Positions 8,230 through 17,394 of a stretch of 64,000 bases of DNA are shown here, piece by piece (within the stretch, counting starts at the first letter, position 1; each line of letters begins with the position of its first letter). The DNA comes from Blautia massiliensis (ex Durand et al. 2017). GTDB lineage: Bacteria > Bacillota > Clostridia > Lachnospirales > Lachnospiraceae. Location of the stretch: assembly GCF_001487165.1 (NCBI RefSeq), contig NZ_LN913006.1, forward strand, positions 1,239,293 through 1,303,292, in the 5' to 3' direction. Both the position numbers and the translations under genes were made by a program. Below the pieces are notes generated by a model. The model ran no database searches. It was not told the DNA's origin and saw only the letters and a program-made list of their open reading frames with translations.

Positions 8230-8538
8230 ATGAAACGAAAAAAGATGGAAAAGGAGGTCGTGCACCTTCTTGAATGGATTATCGAATATCCAGGAGTATG
8301 GCAGATTGTATGTAATCCAGATGGAAAGGAAACTTCGCCTGAATCTTTTAAGATGGCATATGATATGCTGGTCAAAAAATCTCTGTTTTATCTGATACCG
8401 GTATTGTTTGCAACACATCCGGGAGAAGAATCACTGGAGATGGCGAAAAATTTATGTACGGCTGACTCTGCTGCCCGCGAGATCCGAAAAAATGGTATGG
8501 GAGCATTAGTCAAATGTATGCGGGAACATCTGGAATGA
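8230..8538 (+). CDS. Hypothetical protein, first gene of accessory operon
   Basis: A 102-residue, mostly helical protein with a basic start (MKRKKMEKEV) and no recognisable motif. It has an excellent site AAGGAGGG 5 bp upstream and lies about 100 bp after the terminator of leader RNA unit 1 and 36 bp before the SSB gene. Its position as first gene of the element operon suggests a small regulatory or replication-associated role, but nothing in the sequence shows one. Confidence 0.6.
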   Translation: MKRKKMEKEVVHLLEWIIEYPGVWQIVCNPDGKETSPESFKMAYDMLVKKSLFYLIPVLFATHPGEESLEMAKNLCTADSAAREIRKNGMGALVKCMREHLE

Positions 8539-8574
8539 AACTGGAAAACTTTATAAAGTTATGGGAGGACAATT

Positions 8575-9234
8575 ATGAACAAATCAATCATGATGGGACG
8601 AGTAGTAAATGAGCCTGATTTACGCTACACACAGACAGAGAATGGAGAACTTGCCATCGCAAACTTTCGCTTGGCGGTAAACCGGAAATTTGTACGAAGA
8701 GGAGATCCGGAAGCAGATTTCTTTAGCTGTACGGCTTTTGGCAGAAAAGCAGAGTTCGCGGAAAAATATCTGTTTAAGGGTATCAAGATTCTGGTAGAAG
8801 GTCGTATGCAGAATGACAACTACAAGAATCGGGCTGGTGAAAATGTCTACGGCATGCGGCTTATGATTGAAGAGATTTCTTTTGCAGAAAGTAAGAAAGC
8901 TTTAGAATCTGGAAATGACGAGCGGGAAGAGCCGGAAAGAGAAACAAGGGCATCTTCTAATCGAAACCGTTCTGACCGTGCAGAAAACCAGCGTTCAGCT
9001 TCCAGAAGCACTAGAAGTGAAAGAGCAGCAGAAATGGATGACCGTGACTATGACAGGGAACGTGAAAGTGGAAGATACAGAAACAATACCAGGACAGATG
9101 CATCAGATGATAGACGGAGATCAAATTCTGGCGGGACAAGATCCAGAGGAACTTCGGCAAGAAGCCGGGAGCGTAGTCAGGATATTGATGACCGGTACAT
9201 GGAAACAGATGATGAAAAACTGGATTTTGACTGA
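8575..9234 (+). CDS. ssb: Single-stranded DNA-binding protein
   Basis: 219 residues. The N-terminal 105 form an SSB OB-fold: MNKSIMMGRVVNEPDLRY, ANFRLAVNRKF, DFFSCTAFGRKAEF and ILVEGRMQNDNY. A long low-complexity Arg/Glu/Ser linker (about 115-205) follows, ending in an acidic tail DDEKLDFD. This tail replaces the usual DDDIPF-like tip that recruits SSB partners. Element-encoded SSBs protect single strands during transfer or replication of mobile DNA. The ribosome binding site is GGGAGGACAATT. Neighbouring RecD2-like helicase supports a DNA-processing role. Confidence 0.9.
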   Translation: MNKSIMMGRVVNEPDLRYTQTENGELAIANFRLAVNRKFVRRGDPEADFFSCTAFGRKAEFAEKYLFKGIKILVEGRMQNDNYKNRAGENVYGMRLMIEEISFAESKKALESGNDEREEPERETRASSNRNRSDRAENQRSASRSTRSERAAEMDDRDYDRERESGRYRNNTRTDASDDRRRSNSGGTRSRGTSARSRERSQDIDDRYMETDDEKLDFD

Positions 9235-9257
9235 GCAAATCATAGGAGGAAATGCTT

Positions 9258-9878
9258 ATGATAGAGAAAATGAACAAATGGTTGTCTGCACATAAACAGC
9301 TGTGCGTGATAACTGGAATTTTTGGTCTGTTAGTATCACCATTTTTATGGCCGGTATTTCTGGCAGTGATCATACAGTCCCTTTCATTAGTCATTCCGGT
9401 TGCAGCAGGATTGTTTTTCTATGAAAAATTTATTATGAAAAAGGACAAGGAGGAAACGAATGAGAATGATGATGACAATAAGCAGCAAAAAAAACATGCA
9501 GATGCCCGTAAAGTACATGCAGATGCTGAAAAGACCGAGGATTTACCGAAAAATCATGAGAAGGGATCGGAAACGGTAAATTTCGATAATCAGGAGAAGC
9601 AGGCAAGATGCAGGGCACAGGCTGCCATATGGTACGAAAAGGAAGGCTTTGAGCGGATCCAGGCGATTCGGAAAACTCTGGAATCTGAAAATCGAAACCG
9701 TTTTTCAGTAAACAGGGAAGGAATCTGCAGTATTTCCATTGGAAAAAGGAAATATCGAAGGATTGGAATTTTAAAAGGATATCCTTCCGGACAGACAGAG
9801 GTGATCCGGGAAAAACTAAAGAAGGATGGTTTCATCACCAGTATGGGATGCAATAATTATCTCTGGATCTCATGGTAG
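9258..9878 (+). CDS. Two-helix membrane protein with charged linker, unknown
   Basis: 206 residues. Two hydrophobic segments (about 15-34 and 36-55) are followed by a Lys/Glu/Asp-rich linker to about residue 120 and a soluble C-terminal domain of about 80 residues with GICSISIGKRKYRRIGILKG. The start at 9258 is chosen because AGGAGG is 8 bp upstream; the ATG at 9252 is too close. It is co-transcribed between ssb and the helicase gene. Family not recognised. Confidence 0.65.
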   Translation: MIEKMNKWLSAHKQLCVITGIFGLLVSPFLWPVFLAVIIQSLSLVIPVAAGLFFYEKFIMKKDKEETNENDDDNKQQKKHADARKVHADAEKTEDLPKNHEKGSETVNFDNQEKQARCRAQAAIWYEKEGFERIQAIRKTLESENRNRFSVNREGICSISIGKRKYRRIGILKGYPSGQTEVIREKLKKDGFITSMGCNNYLWISW

Positions 9879-9892
9879 AGAGGAGCTAGAAC

Positions 9893-12115
9893 ATGAGCAT
9901 TTGCTGTAAAGCCATCCGGCAGATCTATTATAATGCAGGAAGTGGATATACGGTAGCTTCCTACATGACCAATGAAGATTTACCGGAGGAAGTAAAAAAA
10001 CAGAAGAATGGAAATTATGGAATATTTCAGGCGTTTGGAACCGAACTTCCGACGAACGAAGGCCTGGATGTGGAACTGACGGGAGAATGGAAACCCACAA
10101 AATATGGAATGCAGTATAGCGTGAGTAATTTTTCAGTAACCATGCCAACCACAAAAGAAGGTATTCGGACTTATTTGTCGTCATCCCTGATCAAAGGGAT
10201 CGGACCGGCAATGGCAGCCCGCATCGTGGAAACGTTTGGGGAAGACACACTGAATGTTTTTAATGACAGCCCGGAGAAACTCCTTCAGGTAAAAGGAATT
10301 ACCCAGAAACGCTTAGATGATATTCTGGAAGGATATCAAAAAAGCAGTTCCATCCGGGAACTGATGATGTATTTGTCCCCTTTTGGCGTGACTCCTGCAA
10401 AAGTTTCAAAAATACAGGAAAAATTTGGTCCTGCTGCAGTTATGATCGTGAAAGAGGATCCTTTCCGGCTCTGTGAGATTCATGGATTTGGATTTATGAC
10501 AGTTGACCAGATTGCAGTAAAGGCAAAACATTTCCGTGCAGATGATCCCCTTCGTATCAAAGCTGCTATTCTGCATATTATGTCAGAAGCAGAAGGCGAA
10601 GGACATTTGTATTTAAAAAGAGAGGACATCATTGAACGTGTCGAAAAACTTTTAAATCATAACAAAGATGTTTCAACGGTCTCTGAACGGGCAATCCGGG
10701 ATGCAGGCAATGATATGATCCATACAGATGGGAGCCTGATCTGCCACGATGGAGGGTTTTATACACGCAAAAGCTTTCAGGCCGAACTGGGAGCTGCTGC
10801 CGCATTAGTCAGGCTTCATATGCAGACTGGAATGGCTGTAAATGTTGACCGTATTTTAAGAAAGATCCAGAAAGAACAGGATATTATTTTGAATGCGAAA
10901 CAGCAGGTGGCAGTAAAAAATGTCTTTGAAAACCCGGTATCCATCATTACAGGAGGACCCGGCAGAGGAAAGACTACGGTGATCCGTTTCATCATTGCTG
11001 TACAGGAAGCGTTGGATAAAAATGCGGTGATCCTTTTATGTGCACCTACAGGCATCGCCAGAAGACGAATGCGGGAATGTACAGAGTATCCAGCACTGAC
11101 GATTCATAAATCCATAGGGCTTACAGGCGAAGCTGGAGAGGAAGAATGGAAGAACGAGCAGCCAATTCCAGATGACCTGATCATAGCAGATGAGTTCAGC
11201 ATGGTCGATATGTATCTGGCGGATAAACTGTTTTCCAGTATTAAATCCGGTGCCAGACTGGTTCTGGTGGGTGATAAAGATCAGATCGAATCCGTAGGGC
11301 CTGGAAAAGTATTTCAGGAGATCATCGATTCCGGCGTATTTCCGGTAACTGTCTTAGATGAATGCTTCCGGCAGGAAGGGAATTCTACCATCAACCAGAA
11401 TGCCATTAAGATCAATAAGAATCAGCTGGATCTGGTGTTTGATGATACCTTTTGGTTTATTCCGGCGTCCACACCGGAGGAGGCTTCTCGAAAGATACAG
11501 CAGATCTATCGAAAAGAAGTGCTGCAGGGAAACGGTTCTCTGGAAGAAGTGCAGGTGATGTCACCGCTTCGGAAAGATACGGAAGCAGGTACGGATGCAT
11601 TGAATCTGGTATTGCGTGACATTGCGAATCCAAAGCGTTTCGGTTATCCGGAAATCACAAATGGCAGGAATACTTACCGGGAAGGTGACCGGGTCATGCA
11701 GACAAAAAACAACGATGAAGTAGCAAATGGCGACATTGGAGAAGTCGTAGGGATTTTTCGGAAAGATCAAAAAATGGTCATGCGTGTAGATTTTGGGGAT
11801 GGCCGGGTCATGGAATATCAGGAGGAAGACTATTGGCCGCTGACACTGGCATATGCGATTACGGTACATAAGGCTCAGGGCAGTGAGTATCCGATGGCGA
11901 TCCTTCCAATGCTTCCGTGTTTCCGGTGGATGCTCCGCAGAAACATTTTCTATACAGCAGTAACAAGAGCCAGAGAAAAGTTTATAATTGTGGGAAGCAA
12001 ACGTGCGATCGCCCAGGCTATCCGGACGGATTACATCAGCCGGCGCAATACCATGTTTGGGTATCGTATCCGAAAAATATATGAAGCAATTCTGGAACAG
12101 GAAAAGACCGCATAA
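9893..12115 (+). CDS. RecD2-like ATP-dependent DNA helicase
   Basis: 740 residues organised like RecD2: an N-terminal domain, a helix-hairpin-helix region (about 95-190, with IKGIGPAMAARIVETFG and KGITQKRLDDI), then a superfamily 1 5'-3' helicase. Walker A is GGPGRGKTT at about residue 353, Walker B is DLIIADEFSMVD, and motif VI-like YTAVTRAREKFIIVG with VHKAQGSEYP sits near the C-terminus. Most RecD2 proteins have GGPGTGKTT; the Arg in place of Thr is a small oddity at a non-catalytic position. In Clostridia such helicases are common on integrative elements. It likely unwinds element DNA together with the SSB (inference). Confidence 0.85.
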   Translation: MSICCKAIRQIYYNAGSGYTVASYMTNEDLPEEVKKQKNGNYGIFQAFGTELPTNEGLDVELTGEWKPTKYGMQYSVSNFSVTMPTTKEGIRTYLSSSLIKGIGPAMAARIVETFGEDTLNVFNDSPEKLLQVKGITQKRLDDILEGYQKSSSIRELMMYLSPFGVTPAKVSKIQEKFGPAAVMIVKEDPFRLCEIHGFGFMTVDQIAVKAKHFRADDPLRIKAAILHIMSEAEGEGHLYLKREDIIERVEKLLNHNKDVSTVSERAIRDAGNDMIHTDGSLICHDGGFYTRKSFQAELGAAAALVRLHMQTGMAVNVDRILRKIQKEQDIILNAKQQVAVKNVFENPVSIITGGPGRGKTTVIRFIIAVQEALDKNAVILLCAPTGIARRRMRECTEYPALTIHKSIGLTGEAGEEEWKNEQPIPDDLIIADEFSMVDMYLADKLFSSIKSGARLVLVGDKDQIESVGPGKVFQEIIDSGVFPVTVLDECFRQEGNSTINQNAIKINKNQLDLVFDDTFWFIPASTPEEASRKIQQIYRKEVLQGNGSLEEVQVMSPLRKDTEAGTDALNLVLRDIANPKRFGYPEITNGRNTYREGDRVMQTKNNDEVANGDIGEVVGIFRKDQKMVMRVDFGDGRVMEYQEEDYWPLTLAYAITVHKAQGSEYPMAILPMLPCFRWMLRRNIFYTAVTRAREKFIIVGSKRAIAQAIRTDYISRRNTMFGYRIRKIYEAILEQEKTA

Positions 12116-12125
12116 AGAATGAATG

Positions 12126-12168
12126 ACAGGCAGACGTTGGAAAAGTCCAATGTTCTGCCTGTTTCTTT
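12126..12168 (+). terminator. Hairpin between the helicase and AAA+ genes
   Basis: Arms ACAGGCAGA and TCTGCCTGT flank an inner CGTTGGA/TCCAATG pairing, giving a long stem with one bulge, followed by TTTCTTT. It may terminate, or only partly reduce, transcription into the AAA+ gene. Confidence 0.6.
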
Positions 12169-12213
12169 CCTTCGTATGCAGAAAATCACAAAAATAAAAG
12201 AGGAGGGAACAAG

Positions 12214-14004
12214 ATGCAATCTCTTTGTTTTTATGCACCATGGACTATGAAAGAACCCATTCCGGACCCATTTCGGATGATGTTGGCAAAAGCAGGGAAA
12301 AAACGGATCAGTTATGAGGAAGCGGATTGTTCCATGCAAAATATCAGGAAGCAGGGAAAAGTCTCCCGCCTTCATGGGCCTACGTTACATGCACTTCTGA
12401 CACTGATTCAGATTCGAAAAGGAAATGACTCTGGTGCTGCCGGTATACAAAGGGGCAGGGATACCATAAATTATTTCTGCATGGAATACCCTGGAAACCA
12501 GGGAAGGTATGTAATGACCTATAATTCGAAAAACGGACGTTTCAGTGGGATTTTAAAGACAGAAGAAAAAAACGAGAAGCTTCCGGGAATCCGGGAAGGC
12601 AAAAATACAGGGGAGCAGTATCTGGCTCTTTTGGCGTATGCAAATCTGGTCCCGGATAATCCTTTGTATAACGAAGAGTTCCAAAGAAATTTCCGAATAC
12701 TCGAAGAACAGGAAAAAAATGAATGGGAAGACAAGGAAGCTGCACTGCGGGCAGCATTTATCTGCTGCGATGCCATATACTGTGAAGTCATAGCAAATCC
12801 GGAGCGGGCGATCCCGTTGGAAAAGAGCCAGTTCCGTACAGAAGAACTGGAGGATGTGCTTCCGGAATATAAAATTGCGGCCGGGGTATATGCACCAAAT
12901 GATGAAATCTATGGAAAGTTTCATGTGCTTTTGCCTGCAAATGAAAAGACTAAAAGAACACTTTTTGAATTAAAACAGATCTACTTTGGCAGATGGGATG
13001 TAAATGAAAGGGCAAAAGAAAGGATCCCTTCGCTTCCGGAAGACTATCTGGTAAGTAAGGAAGCCGAAGAAATCCTGCAGATGGTAGATAAGACACCGGC
13101 AAGGCTGTTTATGATGACAGGAGATGCCGGTACTGGAAAGACAACGGATGCCAGAATGATCGCTCAGATCTTAGGGCTTCCATATTATGTGTTCACCTGT
13201 GGACCTGGAACGGATGAACTGGAACTTTTAGCGACCACCGTACCAAATATGGGAGGAACAGCGCACCTGGAAATGGAATTGCCATGTCTGGAAGACATTG
13301 AAATGGATCCCGCTTCAGCTCTTGCAACGGTAAATGGCATTTATGAAGAGGGGATCAGCCGGGAAAAAGCTTTTCAGGAGATCTTAAGAGCAGTCTATAA
13401 AAAAGGCTATGAAAAGTCGAAAAATGAAAAAGACTTCTTATTAAAAGAGTCAGAAATCGTAAAGGCATGCAGGGAACCATCTGTGATTGAAATTCAGGAG
13501 CCGGCCATGATTGAAAAACCTGGGACACTTACGAGATTAAACTCCCTGTTTGACGATGGAGCTGTAACCGATCTGGTAAATGGAGAACAGATACGGAGAA
13601 ATCCGGATACCATTGTGATCATGACTACCAATCTGGATTATGTTGGCTGCCAGAACTTCAACCAGTCGGTTCTTTCCCGAATGAACCTGATCCAGCCAAA
13701 GGCATCCCTGACAGAAGAGGAAATGGCAAAAAGGGCAATGAAAAGAACCGGGTTTAAAAACAAAGAACTTCTGTCCTTTATGGCTGCTACGGTCTGCAAG
13801 ATTCATGAGTATTTGATCGAACAGGACATTACGGATGGCGTATGTGGATACCGGGAATTGGAAAACTGGGTGTTAAGTTACATGGTTTCCAATGATCTCA
13901 GGAGGTCAGCATGGACAGCACTGCTCAGCAAAGCATCCATGGACAGGGAAGAACAGGAAACTATGGAACGGGTCTTTCTTCTTCCTCATTGTGATGTGAA
14001 TTAA
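12214..14004 (+). CDS. MoxR-like AAA+ ATPase
   Basis: 596 residues. The first 270 or so are not recognised. The C-terminal half is an AAA+ module: Walker A TGDAGTGKTT at about residue 303, a Walker B/sensor region TIVIMTTNLDY, and an arginine-finger region SVLSRMNLI. MoxR-type ATPases act as chaperones on vWA partners, and the next gene encodes one. The start follows GAGGAGGGAACAAG. The MoxR-vWA pair is a recurrent chaperone/conflict module; the function of this one is unknown. Confidence 0.8.
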   Translation: MQSLCFYAPWTMKEPIPDPFRMMLAKAGKKRISYEEADCSMQNIRKQGKVSRLHGPTLHALLTLIQIRKGNDSGAAGIQRGRDTINYFCMEYPGNQGRYVMTYNSKNGRFSGILKTEEKNEKLPGIREGKNTGEQYLALLAYANLVPDNPLYNEEFQRNFRILEEQEKNEWEDKEAALRAAFICCDAIYCEVIANPERAIPLEKSQFRTEELEDVLPEYKIAAGVYAPNDEIYGKFHVLLPANEKTKRTLFELKQIYFGRWDVNERAKERIPSLPEDYLVSKEAEEILQMVDKTPARLFMMTGDAGTGKTTDARMIAQILGLPYYVFTCGPGTDELELLATTVPNMGGTAHLEMELPCLEDIEMDPASALATVNGIYEEGISREKAFQEILRAVYKKGYEKSKNEKDFLLKESEIVKACREPSVIEIQEPAMIEKPGTLTRLNSLFDDGAVTDLVNGEQIRRNPDTIVIMTTNLDYVGCQNFNQSVLSRMNLIQPKASLTEEEMAKRAMKRTGFKNKELLSFMAATVCKIHEYLIEQDITDGVCGYRELENWVLSYMVSNDLRRSAWTALLSKASMDREEQETMERVFLLPHCDVN

Positions 14005-14023
14005 AAAGGAAAGGAGGAAACGA

Positions 14024-16180
14024 ATGAAAAAGGCTTTATACCGGAAACGGATATGTGCAGAGAAAGAAAAACTGACACCGGAAAAAGTATTTCATACGCC
14101 GCAGTATCGTGATCTTTTGACCTCGATCGGACGTGAGATCACAGGTGGAGAGTTGACTACATTACGGTTATACGACGATGAAAATTCAGGGATCGCAGGA
14201 TGGAACCGGGGAAAAACAGTTGCCGTAAATCTTGGGAACCAGATTACGTCAAGTTTTCTGACACTGGAATTAAAAAGTGACAGCCTGATCGGGATTCTGG
14301 GACATGAGTGCGGACATTACAGGTATACGGATTCAGCACTTAGAAAAAGGTATGCTGAGCATATGTTAAATGGCAGCTGGTATCCAAAGGAGCCAGTACC
14401 GGAAAATGCACAGGAAAAAGAGGCATTGGATGCAATGAATGTCTACTTTGAAAGAAAAGATAAAGCAATTCTTTCTATCTTTCTGCAGACAGCATCCTAT
14501 CTCAGCAATCTTTTGAATGATATGTACATAGAAGAGAAGATGTGCGCTCTTTTTCCGGGAAGCATCCGCAGGGGAATCCTTATGAATCGTGACCGAAATG
14601 TGGAATGGCTTCCAACGCTTAGGGAAATGCTGGAAACGGAGAAAGATAAGATATCTATTCTTATGAACCTGTGTGCACAGTATGCCCTGTCTTCAAGGGT
14701 GAATGCCTGGGATGGTGCGGATTATGAGCTTATTGATACATTAAAACTGCTTATGCCGGTCATTGATGAAGCGGGAAAGGCAGCAGATGACATGGAGAGA
14801 TATCTTGCTACCAACCATATCCTTCTGATGATCTGGAAATACTTTGCGGAAATCATAGAAGAAATAGAGAAGAACAGTACAGAAAATGAAGAGCAACAGC
14901 CAGAACAGGAAGAGCGTGAAGGGCAAAAGGAAAACCCGGAGGAATCCGAAAAAGAAGAATCGGAGGAAGAAAAGCAGGGTAACACCGGGGCGCAGACTGA
15001 GCAAAATGAAAATAAAACAGGAAAAGATGATACGGAACAGGGCACAGAAACAGAAGACAAAATGGAAGCAAATGGAAAGGAGCAGGAAGCGGAAGACCGT
15101 GAAAACGGGCGCGCTGCAGAGCTTCAGAAGTTTCTACAGCAGCTGTGTGAAAATCTTCCGAAATGTGTCAGGGAGTCTGGTGGCTTCGAAGACAAACAGA
15201 ATGAATGTGGCATCCCTGCCTCAGAAACGGAAGCATCCAGTGATAATGCCTTGCAAAAAATCCTTTATGAAATGGCGAAAGAGACGCTTGATGAGAAGAT
15301 ACAGAAAGAAATTTTCGAACATCTTCAAAAGGAATTGATGGAGATACCGTTTGAAGAAGGCCATGACCTAGTACTGAAAAAACTTTGCCGTAAGACCGAG
15401 ATATCAGATTTTTTAAAATTACAGACAGAAAAGTATGAGGAACAACTTAAACAGGTAAAAAAGAGACTTCGCCTGAAACTGCTTCCTATATTGAAAAATC
15501 AGAAAGAACGCACGGAACATAAGCTTTTTCTTGGACGTCGGGTAGATCTTCGAAACATAGCTGCACCGTCTGGGGCAGTATTTAAGAAACAACAGCCAGG
15601 AAAAAAGCTGGATATCTGTGTGGCTGTGCTGGTCGATAATTCTTTTTCCATGTGTGGGGAACGGATGGATTATGCCATTCTTGCAGCACTTTGCCTGTAT
15701 GATTTTTGTATGGAATCAGAAATACCGGTTTTGGTGTGCGGACATCATACAGATGGATACCGGCATGAGAACCTGAAAGACGAAACAGTGTATCTGCATT
15801 GCTGCGCAGATTTTGAAACGGATGAAAAGGATCGGTTCCGGATCGCTGGTATGCAGCCTTATGGAAGCAACCGGGATGGAACTGCATTGTGGTATGCTGG
15901 CAGCCGTCTTTTGGAACGACCGGAAAAGCAGAAACTGCTGTTTGTGATCAGTGATGGTGCACCTAATGCAAACCAGTATGGAGGCACAGGGGCAAAAAGG
16001 GACCTTCAGAAGATTCGGAAAAAACTGCTGCAGCAGGGAGTATTCTTTCAGGCGGCTGCAATCGGAAGCGACAAGGAAGCAATTCAGGAAATTTATGAGG
16101 AATCTTTTCTGGATATTACGGATCTTGAACAGCTTCCGGCTCTTCTGACAAAGAAACTGCTGCGTTTTATCAGGAGGTAA
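14024..16180 (+). CDS. vWA-domain protein with N-terminal HExxH motif (CobT/peptidase-like)
   Basis: 718 residues in three parts. The N-terminal part contains GHECGHYRYTDS, an HExxH zinc-site motif at residues 94-98. A middle region (about 285-360) is extremely Glu/Lys/Gln-rich. The C-terminal part is a von Willebrand A domain with MIDAS DNSFS at about residue 536 and later DGTALWYAG and VISDGAPN. This layout resembles CobT-type vWA proteins that pair with MoxR/CobS ATPases. The gene follows the AAA+ gene by 19 bp with site AAAGGAGG. Whether the HExxH site is an active protease is not shown. Confidence 0.8.
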   Translation: MKKALYRKRICAEKEKLTPEKVFHTPQYRDLLTSIGREITGGELTTLRLYDDENSGIAGWNRGKTVAVNLGNQITSSFLTLELKSDSLIGILGHECGHYRYTDSALRKRYAEHMLNGSWYPKEPVPENAQEKEALDAMNVYFERKDKAILSIFLQTASYLSNLLNDMYIEEKMCALFPGSIRRGILMNRDRNVEWLPTLREMLETEKDKISILMNLCAQYALSSRVNAWDGADYELIDTLKLLMPVIDEAGKAADDMERYLATNHILLMIWKYFAEIIEEIEKNSTENEEQQPEQEEREGQKENPEESEKEESEEEKQGNTGAQTEQNENKTGKDDTEQGTETEDKMEANGKEQEAEDRENGRAAELQKFLQQLCENLPKCVRESGGFEDKQNECGIPASETEASSDNALQKILYEMAKETLDEKIQKEIFEHLQKELMEIPFEEGHDLVLKKLCRKTEISDFLKLQTEKYEEQLKQVKKRLRLKLLPILKNQKERTEHKLFLGRRVDLRNIAAPSGAVFKKQQPGKKLDICVAVLVDNSFSMCGERMDYAILAALCLYDFCMESEIPVLVCGHHTDGYRHENLKDETVYLHCCADFETDEKDRFRIAGMQPYGSNRDGTALWYAGSRLLERPEKQKLLFVISDGAPNANQYGGTGAKRDLQKIRKKLLQQGVFFQAAAIGSDKEAIQEIYEESFLDITDLEQLPALLTKKLLRFIRR

Positions 16181-16182
16181 GG

Positions 16183-16863
16183 ATGAACAGGAAAAACAGG
16201 AAAGAAAAAGAACAGAATGCGGATGTATCAAAACAGATCTGTGTTCATAAGACACAGAACACGTTACTGGAATTTAATAGCTTTTTGCGGATGGCAGAAC
16301 CAAAGGAGTTCTGGCATCTTCACGAAGACTTTGCCAGCGATTATTCCCGGATCCGGGCGGTCATGGTTGACTACAGCAAAGAAGACAGCATCAGCGTTTA
16401 TGCAAATCTGAGTCCGGAAATCATAAAATACGTGTATTCCCGTATATGGAATAATGTGCAGGAATTTAAATTCTTCCAGCAAAAGATCTTTTGCGAGGAT
16501 AAAAATTCCAACATGGGAAGGGTTACAGTATTTTCCATACAGAGGAAGGTTCGCAACAACAAAGGAGAAGTTTTAAATTATCCGTGGGTTGTCAGGATAC
16601 AGAATGGCACCGGTGTAGCGATGCATAATGCCAATGGCGGGCAGTATTGTAAAAAAGACAGCTACCGGAAAGAAAAAGAGGTTACCATACAGCTGAAAGA
16701 TGAGGAAATCTTCACACTGTTTGCAAGAACTTCTGCTGTGATCCAGGCATTTGAACAGGATTGCATGACACGCCGCAGACAAGCTGGAAATTTCCGGAAC
16801 TTGTACAGAATGATAGAAAAACTCATTGTGGGAACTGAGGAGGAAAAAGATAATGCTGCGTAA
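16183..16863 (+). CDS. Unknown element protein
   Basis: 226 residues, starting 2 bp after the vWA stop behind an AGGAGG site that lies inside the vWA gene, so translation is coupled. N-terminus very basic (MNRKNRKEKE). The body is mixed alpha/beta with aromatic-rich segments (EFWHLHEDFASDY, SRIWNNVQEFKFF). No motif recognised. Tight coupling suggests it works with the MoxR-vWA pair. Confidence 0.6.
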   Translation: MNRKNRKEKEQNADVSKQICVHKTQNTLLEFNSFLRMAEPKEFWHLHEDFASDYSRIRAVMVDYSKEDSISVYANLSPEIIKYVYSRIWNNVQEFKFFQQKIFCEDKNSNMGRVTVFSIQRKVRNNKGEVLNYPWVVRIQNGTGVAMHNANGGQYCKKDSYRKEKEVTIQLKDEEIFTLFARTSAVIQAFEQDCMTRRRQAGNFRNLYRMIEKLIVGTEEEKDNAA

Positions 16864-17332
16864 AAGAATAAAGAAGAATACATTGAAATGGAAAAAAATC
16901 TATGCGGAACAGCTTCTTGATATGATGGACGAGGAAGAAAATGCTTTACAGAAGATTTATCTGACAGGGTATGTACTTGAACTGAAAAAGAACCGGTATT
17001 TTGCCGGATGGTACAAAGACCGGATCGTTTGCCGTTCCCTGGAGTATGCACGTTATTTTCCAAGTGCCGAGGCAGCGGAAGAGTATGTACATAAGTATCT
17101 GGGATTTGCAGGCATGACCTGTTATATCTGCCACGTAAACTGGACGCTGGCTTCCTGCGAGAGTGAAAATATGGAAGATAACGAAGAGAACTTGTTAGAG
17201 GAAAATGGTAAGATCCTTTCGTTTGCAAATTATGCAGATGTAAAGCAATACCAGAAACAGCGAGGCATGGAACATTCTACAATGGCAACCACTTATGCAA
17301 GCCGGAAAAAGAAGATTATCCTGGCAGCATAA
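16853..17332 (+). CDS. Unknown element protein
   Basis: 159 residues, start MLRKRIKKNT at 16853 preceded by GAGGAGGAAAAAGATA; a longer frame from 16826 lacks such a site. It overlaps the upstream gene by 11 bp. The middle part (KNRYFAGWYKDRIVCRSLEYARYF, split here for reading at residue 40-65) looks like a small alpha/beta domain. C-terminus has an acidic patch, then MATTYASRKKKIILAA. Family not recognised. Confidence 0.55.
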   Translation: MLRKRIKKNTLKWKKIYAEQLLDMMDEEENALQKIYLTGYVLELKKNRYFAGWYKDRIVCRSLEYARYFPSAEAAEEYVHKYLGFAGMTCYICHVNWTLASCESENMEDNEENLLEENGKILSFANYADVKQYQKQRGMEHSTMATTYASRKKKIILAA

Positions 17333-17343
17333 GAACAATTTTG

Positions 17344-17370
17344 GGGGACTGGCGAACAGTCCCCTTTTTA
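17344..17370 (+). terminator. Intrinsic terminator after the vWA gene group
   Basis: GGGGACTG (17344-17351), loop GCGAA, CAGTCCCC (17357-17364), then TTTTTA. An 8-bp perfect GC-rich stem with a T-run; it lies only 25 bp before the next ribosome binding site, so it may tune rather than end transcription. Confidence 0.8.
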
Positions 17371-17394
17371 TATGGGAAAACAGGAGGAAATTGG

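Noticed and set aside
8180-8275. Possible short frame after GGAGGATC beginning with ATA at about 8189
   Set aside because: A good Shine-Dalgarno is present, but it would need an ATA start, and the frame is only about 27 codons and overlaps the next gene in another frame.
11561-12241. 226-codon reverse-strand frame opposite the helicase 3' end
   Set aside because: Overlaps the helicase motif VI region and a terminator hairpin; no ribosome binding site or recognisable motif.
15716-16255. Long reverse-strand frame opposite the vWA gene
   Set aside because: It lies opposite a well-supported coding frame with MIDAS motif; composition (Cys, Phe, Ser-rich) is typical of an antisense shadow.
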